DNA from: BOKV01 sp041987205
Lineage (GTDB): Bacteria > Pseudomonadota > Alphaproteobacteria > Rhizobiales > Rhizobiaceae
Reading direction: 5' to 3'
Assembly (NCBI GenBank): GCA_041987205.1
Contig: JBHIWX010000120.1
Location: forward strand, 1 to 10,658
DNA length: 10,658 bases
The position numbers were made by a program, and so were the translations under genes. Numbering within the stretch: position 1 is the first letter of the stretch; each line of letters opens with the position of its first letter. Shown one piece after another: positions 6,489-10,658 of this stretch. The notes beneath the pieces are model-generated. The model did no database searches and had not been told where the DNA came from. It saw nothing but the letters and a program-made list of their open reading frames with translations.

Positions 6489-7112
6489 TCAGGCCTGCGC
6501 CGTTTCCTGCACGCTCGGGCGCGCCGAAACCTCGCCATACCAGCGCTGCAGATTGGCAAGATCCTCCGGCAGCGGAATGCGACCGGGCTTGAGGAAGCGA
6601 TAGGCGACATAGGCCGAGATGTCGGCGATCGTGAAGCGCTCGCCGGCGATGTAGGGCCGCGTCGCCAGTTCTGAATCGAGGAATTCCATGAACTCCCGCG
6701 CCTTTGGCCGGTTGATTTCTGCCCATTCGACGACCTGCGGCTGTTCCAGCGTGGCAGCACCCGGATGCTGGTGGCGGAAGGCAAAGCCGACCGGCATCAG
6801 GAAGCCGAATTCGACGCGGCGCTGCCACATCTCGACAATGGCACGGTCTTTCGCATCAACGCCCATCAGCGGCGGCTCGGGATGAAGTTCCTCAAGATAG
6901 CGGCAGATCGCGACGGTCTCGGCGATGATCGTGCCGTCGTCCAGCTCGAGCACCGGCAGGCGCTGCAGCGGGTTGATCTTCGTGAACTCCGGCGATTTCT
7001 GCTCGAGTTTCGCGATGTCGACCTGAACGCGTTCGATGTCGAGGCCTTTCTCGGCCATGAAAATCTGGACGCGGCGCGGATTGGGCGCCCTGCCCCCGTC
7101 GTAAAGCTTCAT
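6489..7112 (-). CDS. Glutathione S-transferase family protein
   Basis: A 207-residue cytosolic transferase. The N-terminal thioredoxin-like domain (1-80) begins MKLYDGGRAPNPRRV. It contains the cis-proline segment LQRLPVLEL and the glutathione gamma-glutamyl site ETVAICRYLEE. The C-terminal all-helical domain (about 90-200) contains IAGERFTIADISAY, the conserved N-capping box. It probably conjugates glutathione to electrophiles or acts as a peroxidase or reductase; the substrate is unknown. The ATG at 7112 follows GGAAGG at four bases and gives the usual family start. A longer in-frame start at 7247 overlaps the nuclease gene and was rejected. It sits 41 bases after the nuclease stop and seven before the UDG-like gene, so the three are probably one transcript. 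Confidence 0.92.
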   Translation of the reverse strand: MKLYDGGRAPNPRRVQIFMAEKGLDIERVQVDIAKLEQKSPEFTKINPLQRLPVLELDDGTIIAETVAICRYLEELHPEPPLMGVDAKDRAIVEMWQRRVEFGFLMPVGFAFRHQHPGAATLEQPQVVEWAEINRPKAREFMEFLDSELATRPYIAGERFTIADISAYVAYRFLKPGRIPLPEDLANLQRWYGEVSARPSVQETAQA

Positions 7113-7153
7113 GCCTTCCAGCTTGGTCAAAATGCCCTCCTCCGGCTCTCCAG

Positions 7154-7759
7154 CTATCCGTCGAACCAAGATGTGAGCCAAGCCTTGAGCCGCGTCAACA
7201 TGGGTCTGGCCCATTCCGCAACCGTCGATGACCCGTCCTGCGACCAATCAAGCTGCGCATCGGCGCGCCAGTCGGCCGGTGTCTCGAAATCCATCGCCCA
7301 CAGGCCGCGCCCCGCCCGGCGGGCTTCCGCCTCCTCGGCCGCGTAGCCGCCATAGGCCAGCGCCCAGCCGTCGCGAACCATGGCCTTGTTGAGATCGGTG
7401 CCGCGCGCCGTGCAGGTGACCAGAAGCCGGTCGTAACGGTCTGTTTCCCAGCCCTGGCAATCGACCGGCGCCCCGGCGATCAGGAGGCGCAGATGTTCAC
7501 GCGCAAACCGGCCGCACGACACGGGTTTTGTACCGTCCCGGCAGTTCTGGCCAAATTCCGGCGCATCGATGCCGCGCAGGCGCAATCTGCGCCCGTCGAT
7601 CTCCAGGGAATCGCCGTCGACAACCCGCGCCCTGCCCGAAATATCGTCCTGCGCCAGCCTCGCGACGATCAGGGCCAGTGCCGCAACGGCTGCCAGCACG
7701 GCGATGGCCGCGACGATGTCGCGCATGCGGCGTCTGGCGAATGGCTGATTCTTCGGCAA
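7154..7759 (-). CDS. Thermonuclease-family (SNase-like) protein, membrane-anchored or exported
   Basis: A 201-residue protein with an N-terminal hydrophobic helix (about 14-36) and a staphylococcal-nuclease OB-fold domain (about 42-155, PF00565). The catalytic set is complete by alignment with S. aureus nuclease: Asp48/Asp50 in VVDGDS, Arg60, Asp65 and Glu68 in RLRGIDAPE, and Arg111 in DRYDR. It is therefore expected to be a calcium-dependent sugar-nonspecific nuclease acting outside the cytoplasm, for example on environmental DNA/RNA. Start: TTG at 7759 has GGAG eight bases upstream, whereas the internal ATG at 7726 has no ribosome site, so TTG is preferred. It heads a likely minus-strand operon with the glutathione transferase and UDG-like genes. 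The C-terminal 45 residues are outside the domain. Confidence 0.88.
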   Translation of the reverse strand: MPKNQPFARRRMRDIVAAIAVLAAVAALALIVARLAQDDISGRARVVDGDSLEIDGRRLRLRGIDAPEFGQNCRDGTKPVSCGRFAREHLRLLIAGAPVDCQGWETDRYDRLLVTCTARGTDLNKAMVRDGWALAYGGYAAEEAEARRAGRGLWAMDFETPADWRADAQLDWSQDGSSTVAEWARPMLTRLKAWLTSWFDG

Positions 7760-7767
7760 TCGGGCTT

Positions 7768-7771
7768 CTCC
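7768..7771 (-). promoter_or_regulatory. Shine-Dalgarno GGAG deciding a TTG start
   Basis: On the minus strand GGAG, then eight bases, precedes the TTG at 7759. It supports the rare start codon over the downstream ATG of the nuclease gene. Confidence 0.6.
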
Positions 7772-7783
7772 GGATGCTTCGAC

Positions 7784-7800
7784 CTAACAGGATATTAACC
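7784..7800 (+). promoter_or_regulatory. Near-consensus CtrA box
   Basis: CTAA at 7784-7787, seven bases, then TTAACC at 7795-7800 fits the CtrA site TTAA-N7-TTAAC with a single mismatch (C for the first T). The following A also fits the extended TTAACCAT half. It lies 12 bases before the kinase ATG in the 52-base divergent region shared with the nuclease. CtrA is the cell-cycle master regulator of alphaproteobacteria. Kinases of the PleC/DivJ/PdhS type act in its circuit. Binding is inferred. Confidence 0.45.
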
Positions 7801-7811
7801 AAAAAGCAGCT

Positions 7812-9368
7812 ATGGAGAGGCTTCGTTCCAGTACCCGAGTACCAGTGTCGATGCACGCCGAGTCCGCGCCAACCAGTTCCGACAAGATCATTGTCGATCG
7901 CACGAAGAAACGGAGCCCCACGGCCCGCTTCGTGAAGGATCAACGGCAGAGGCTCGCGCAAAATCCGGGCAAGACGGTCGAGTACGAGCTGGAACTGATG
8001 ACCAGCCTTGCGGAAAACCACCGCAACGCCTTCATCGCCATTCCGCTTTTCATCGCCATCGTCGCCCTCGTCGTTTCGTCCTATATTGGCGCCGCGCTGT
8101 CGATCTACTGGTTCATGCTGACCCTGCTCAGCTATGGCCTGATGACGGCGCTTTCGGTGCGTTTCCTGCGCGAGGCGAACGAGGAAAACGCCGTCGAGAA
8201 ATGGCGCCGGCCGTTCAATCTCGCGCAATTGCTGCTCGCGTTGAGCTGGTCGGTCTTCGCGCTCTACGACTGCCAGAGCTGCATCGGCGAAACCTACGCC
8301 ATAATCCAGTTTTCCATGATCCTGGTGATCCAGGCGGTCACCATGATCCTGTCCTACGGATCGGGCGCCAGCCTGCTGATCGCCTCCGCCCCGCCGACGC
8401 TGGCGCTCTCGGCGCGCTTCATGCTGTCCTACGAGCCGTCGCTGATGATCATGGGCGGCATCCTGGTCGGTGCACAGGCCTTCTTCTACCTTATCGCAGA
8501 CCGGTTCAGGTTGTCGGTGCTTTCGATCCTGTCGCACAAGGCGGAAAAGGAAACGCTGATCGCAGAACTGGAAACGGCGCGCTCGATCTCCGAAGAGGCA
8601 CGCCGGCGCGCCGAGGAGGCCAATCTGGCCAAGTCACGCTTCCTGGCGACCATGAGCCACGAGCTGCGCACGCCGCTAAACGCGATCCTTGGTTTCTCCG
8701 AGGTCATGCGCAACGAGGTGATGGGGCCGGTCGGCAATGAGTCCTACAAAGAGTACATCGCCGACATCAACAATTCGGGCCAGCACCTGCTCAACGTGAT
8801 CAACGAGATCCTGGACCTGTCGCGCATCGAGGCCGGCCGCCATCAGCTCCAGGAGGAAGCGATCCGGCTGGTCAACGTCGTCGACGACGCCTTCCACATG
8901 GTCCAGATGAAGGCGAAGGCGAAGGACATCTCCATCGTCACGCAATACGAGGAGAATTTGCCGCTGATATGGGCCGACGAAAAGGCGGTGCGACAGATCA
9001 CGCTCAACCTCTTGTCGAACGCGCTGAAGTTCACGCCGCAGGGCGGCACGATCTGGCTGAAGGCGGGCTGGACGAGTTCCGGCGGGCAATATCTTTCGGT
9101 CAAGGATACCGGCCCCGGCATCGCCGAGGAGGAAATCCCGATCGTGCTGTCGTCCTTCGGCCAGGGCTCTATCGCGATCAAGAGCGCCGAACAGGGTTCC
9201 GGGCTGGGCCTGCCCATCGTCCAGGCGCTGGTCCACATGCATGACGGCAAGTTCGACCTGCAGTCCAAGCTACGCGAGGGCACCGAGGTGATCGCGTCCT
9301 TCCCGCGGTCGCGCGTGCTGGAAGTCATGCCGCCGGTACACGAGCCCGATCGGCGCAGACGCGCCTGA
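7812..9368 (+). CDS. Six-TM sensor histidine kinase, PleC/DivJ/PdhS type
   Basis: A 518-residue inner-membrane two-component kinase. After a basic cytosolic N-terminus come six predicted helices (about 73-91, 95-115, 137-152, 162-182, 185-204, 210-228), then a charged coiled coil (238-275). HisKA has phospho-acceptor His283 in MSHELRTPLNAILGFSEVM. The ATPase domain has the N box NLLSNALKF (399-407), G1 KDTGPGI (431-437) and G2 GSGLGL (462-467). The HisKA block with EYIADINNSGQHLL and DLSRIEAGR is that of the PleC/DivJ/PdhS group, which phosphorylates or dephosphorylates DivK/PleD-like receivers. No receiver or PAS domain is present and no response regulator is adjacent, so it is an orphan kinase. 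Cys154 and Cys157 lie in the predicted periplasmic loop between helices 3 and 4. The start at 7812 has a poor ribosome site. The ATG at 7851 is possible and would not affect any domain. Confidence 0.9.
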   Translation: MERLRSSTRVPVSMHAESAPTSSDKIIVDRTKKRSPTARFVKDQRQRLAQNPGKTVEYELELMTSLAENHRNAFIAIPLFIAIVALVVSSYIGAALSIYWFMLTLLSYGLMTALSVRFLREANEENAVEKWRRPFNLAQLLLALSWSVFALYDCQSCIGETYAIIQFSMILVIQAVTMILSYGSGASLLIASAPPTLALSARFMLSYEPSLMIMGGILVGAQAFFYLIADRFRLSVLSILSHKAEKETLIAELETARSISEEARRRAEEANLAKSRFLATMSHELRTPLNAILGFSEVMRNEVMGPVGNESYKEYIADINNSGQHLLNVINEILDLSRIEAGRHQLQEEAIRLVNVVDDAFHMVQMKAKAKDISIVTQYEENLPLIWADEKAVRQITLNLLSNALKFTPQGGTIWLKAGWTSSGGQYLSVKDTGPGIAEEEIPIVLSSFGQGSIAIKSAEQGSGLGLPIVQALVHMHDGKFDLQSKLREGTEVIASFPRSRVLEVMPPVHEPDRRRRA

Positions 9369-9530
9369 GCCCCTCCCCGATCTGACGTTCGCCAAGCGTC
9401 GCGCGCGGCATCGCCCGGCGGCGCAAACGGGCGCGCCGGGGCATGGCCGCTCTTGCCATTCTCGTCGTGATCCTTACCTCTTGGTTCGAACCTGCCCAGA
9501 CGGGCCCGACTCACAACAGGCCGGCACAGA
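9369..9530. other. Gap between kinase and DUF1289 gene
   Basis: These 162 GC-rich bases hold no supported gene. A small frame from the ATG at 9443 encodes a short hydrophobic start but then runs out of frame through the conserved DUF1289 gene. A short inverted GCCC/GGGC near 9495-9505 and a GGTTCGAACC palindrome are present but without a clear role. A promoter for the DUF1289-protease pair is expected here and could not be pinpointed. Confidence 0.4.
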
Positions 9531-9776
9531 TTGAAATCGCCCTGCATCCTCGTTTGCTCGATCGACGACGTAACCGGCTACTGTTTCGGCTGCGGGCGCA
9601 CGCGCGAGGAAATCGCCGGCTGGATCAACTTTACTGACGCCGAACGCGAGACGATCATGGCCGGCCTGAAGGAACGGTTGGCAGGCGTGGAACGCAAGCC
9701 GAGACGCGAGACGAAGCGGCGACGCATGGCGCGCGAACGCGCCGGATCGGCGTCGGGCGCGGAGGGCAGCGAATGA
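9531..9776 (+). CDS. DUF1289 domain-containing small cysteine protein
   Basis: An 81-residue protein whose first 45 residues are a DUF1289 (PF06945) domain: SPCILVC, then GYCFGCGRTREEIAGW and FTDAER. Four cysteines (5, 9, 18, 21) form a CxxxC-x8-CxxC set that could bind zinc or an Fe-S cluster. The family function is unknown. The tail (50-81) is basic and low-complexity. The start is TTG at 9531: the domain begins within three residues of it and no ATG or GTG precedes it in frame before a stop. The Shine-Dalgarno is weak, so expression may be low. Its stop overlaps the protease start by ATGA, indicating translational coupling. Confidence 0.82.
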   Translation: MKSPCILVCSIDDVTGYCFGCGRTREEIAGWINFTDAERETIMAGLKERLAGVERKPRRETKRRRMARERAGSASGAEGSE

Positions 9777-10474
9777 ATTTTCTCTGGCTCATCCTCGGGA
9801 TCATCGGCGCGGCCGCGCTGCTGCTCGTGCTCAACCACGACGCCGGAACGGTTTTCGGCATGGACAACGACCAGTTCGGAAGCGCGGTGTTCTATTCGGT
9901 CTGGGCGCTGGTCGTGGCGGCGGCGATCTTTCCCCGGCGCGCGCGCTGGCGCGACGTCGCGCGCAACGCCGTGTTGTGGCTGGCGATCATCCTGGTGCTG
10001 ATGGCCGGCTATCTCTACCGCTACGACCTTCAGGATGTCGGCGCGCGGCTGAGCGGCGGCCTCATTCCGGGAAGTCCGATCTCGCAGGCCGACGAGGCCG
10101 GTCGCATGCGCATCACCCTCATTCGCGGCAATGACGAGCACTTCCACGCACGGTCCGGCGTCAACGGCGCGACGGTCGACTTCCTGGTCGACACCGGCGC
10201 CTCGACGGTGGTGCTGAGCGATGCCGATGCCAGACGCGCCGGCTTCGATCCCGAGCAATTGTCCTACACAATGCCGGTCACGACCGCCAATGGCCGCACC
10301 ACGGCGGCACGGGTGAACATCGACACGCTCGATATCGGCGAGATCCGGCGCGAGAACGTGGTGGCGATGGTGGCGCGGCCGGGCTCTCTCGACACGAGCC
10401 TGCTCGGCATGAACTTCCTGTCGACACTGACGAGCTTCGATTTTCGCGGCGACCGGCTGATCCTGACGGACTGA
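9773..10474 (+). CDS. Membrane retropepsin-like aspartic protease (TIGR02281 type)
   Basis: A 233-residue protein with three predicted N-terminal helices (about 3-20, 37-53, 65-82) and a C-terminal retropepsin-like domain (about 110-233). DTGAS at 140-144 gives a single catalytic Asp140. LLGMNFLSTL near 210-219 is the conserved second block preceding the flap-closing strand. Members of this clan AA family (TIGR02281) resemble retroviral proteases, which work as homodimers. This protein has one DTGA motif only, so dimerisation is inferred. The topology of three helices would place the protease domain on the periplasmic side if the N-terminus is cytosolic. Substrates are unknown. The ATG overlaps the DUF1289 stop (ATGA), and the two are frequent neighbours in alphaproteobacteria to my knowledge. 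Confidence 0.88.
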   Translation: MNFLWLILGIIGAAALLLVLNHDAGTVFGMDNDQFGSAVFYSVWALVVAAAIFPRRARWRDVARNAVLWLAIILVLMAGYLYRYDLQDVGARLSGGLIPGSPISQADEAGRMRITLIRGNDEHFHARSGVNGATVDFLVDTGASTVVLSDADARRAGFDPEQLSYTMPVTTANGRTTAARVNIDTLDIGEIRRENVVAMVARPGSLDTSLLGMNFLSTLTSFDFRGDRLILTD

Positions 10475-10658
10475 ACCGTGCCGCATCGAAAGGCGGGAAA
10501 CCTGGCGCCGGGTCCCTTGACTTTCCCATCGTGCCTTCCCAATCTCTGCGACATGGTTCGGATCAACGATCTCCTCCGTTTTCTTCGCAGGGTGTATCCT
10601 CTGGCAGGATACTAGCCCCCGGCCGGTCGCGTCGCGCCCCGGTCGAGGGGCAAGCAGC
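10475..10658. other. Right-edge non-coding stretch
   Basis: These 184 bases after the protease have no supported gene on either strand. They contain the inverted repeat at 10594-10612. A minus-strand frame starts at TTG 10566 behind GGAGGA, but it runs antisense into the protease and looks like a shadow. The region may carry the promoter or 3' end of a gene outside the window. Confidence 0.4.
10594..10612. repeat. Perfect 7-bp inverted repeat, 5-base loop
   Basis: GTATCCT, CTGGC, AGGATAC forms a perfect stem-loop 120 bases beyond the protease stop. It lacks a T-tract on either strand. It could be a terminator needing Rho, or an operator for a gene to the right. Confidence 0.45.

Noticed and set aside
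6482..6784. N-terminal extension of the UDG-like protein
   Set aside because: It lies wholly inside the glutathione transferase gene in another frame, with Ser/Arg-rich shadow composition. GTG 6481 with GAGGG fits better.
7113..7247. N-terminal extension of the glutathione transferase
   Set aside because: It overlaps the nuclease 3' end, and the family start MKLYDGG at 7112 has its own GGAAGG.
9483..9492. GGTTCGAACC resembling a tRNA T-loop
   Set aside because: The flanking bases cannot form the five-pair T-stem and no acceptor, anticodon arm or CCA-adjacent structure fits around it. It is a chance palindrome.
8676..9547. Minus-strand frames opposite the histidine kinase
   Set aside because: They are complementary to the HisKA and ATPase domains and show mirrored composition only, with no motif or ribosome site.
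9443..9637. Short plus-strand frame starting MAALAILVVILTSW
   Set aside because: It overlaps the conserved DUF1289 domain in another frame and turns arginine-rich, typical of a shadow of GC-rich coding DNA.
10264..10566. Minus-strand frame with GGAGGA before a TTG start
   Set aside because: Most of it is antisense to the retropepsin domain, and its composition (Ser/Arg-rich) has no family character.
1..10658. CRISPR array, prophage, toxin-antitoxin or defence system
   Set aside because: No spaced repeats, phage structural genes, small toxin pairs or defence-family motifs were seen in the complete genes. The only mobile-DNA hint is the left-edge junction.

Overview
The window is GC-rich chromosomal DNA (about 64% G+C by eye) with strong alphaproteobacterial character. 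The DUF1289 / retropepsin-like protease pair, the PleC/DivJ/PdhS-type histidine kinase, the MKLYDGGRAPNP-type glutathione transferase and an adenine-deaminase N-terminus of rhizobial type all point to the Rhizobiales (Mesorhizobium/Phyllobacteriaceae-like). This placement comes from family resemblance and was not searched.

Layout. At the left edge (1-255) an adenine deaminase gene on the minus strand begins normally but loses homology after about 49 codons, exactly where the DNA changes to about 28% G+C. This looks like a truncation by insertion or rearrangement. Upstream on the same strand is a membrane-anchored penicillin-acylase-family Ntn hydrolase (342-2804) with its nucleophile Ser and His23 in place. 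Divergent from it is a plus-strand run: a beta-hydroxyacid dehydrogenase (2891-3760), an AlkD-like DNA alkylation-repair protein (3775-4467) and an exported thioredoxin-fold protein with CPYC (4566-5180). A strong hairpin at 5188-5210 separates this run from a converging minus-strand cluster. In order of transcription that cluster is: thermonuclease (7759-7154), glutathione transferase (7112-6489), an Fe-S-type uracil-DNA-glycosylase-superfamily protein starting at GTG (6481-5858), then an Lrp/AsnC regulator (5715-5227). Divergent from the nuclease is a six-TM sensor histidine kinase (7812-9368) with a near-consensus CtrA box in its promoter region. The right end holds a TTG-started DUF1289 protein (9531-9776) overlapping by ATGA with a membrane retropepsin-like aspartic protease (9773-10474), then about 180 bases without a credible gene.

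How the genes relate. Most are housekeeping or stress genes rather than one pathway. There are two DNA-repair glycosylase families (AlkD-like, UDG-like), a detoxification enzyme (GST), and several envelope proteins (acylase, thioredoxin, nuclease, protease, kinase). The two most interesting signals are the broken adenine deaminase at the AT-rich junction and the kinase of the CtrA-network type carrying a CtrA-like site and a predicted periplasmic CxxC loop. I see no CRISPR array, tRNA, rRNA, transposase or phage gene, and nothing that amounts to an undescribed multi-gene system.
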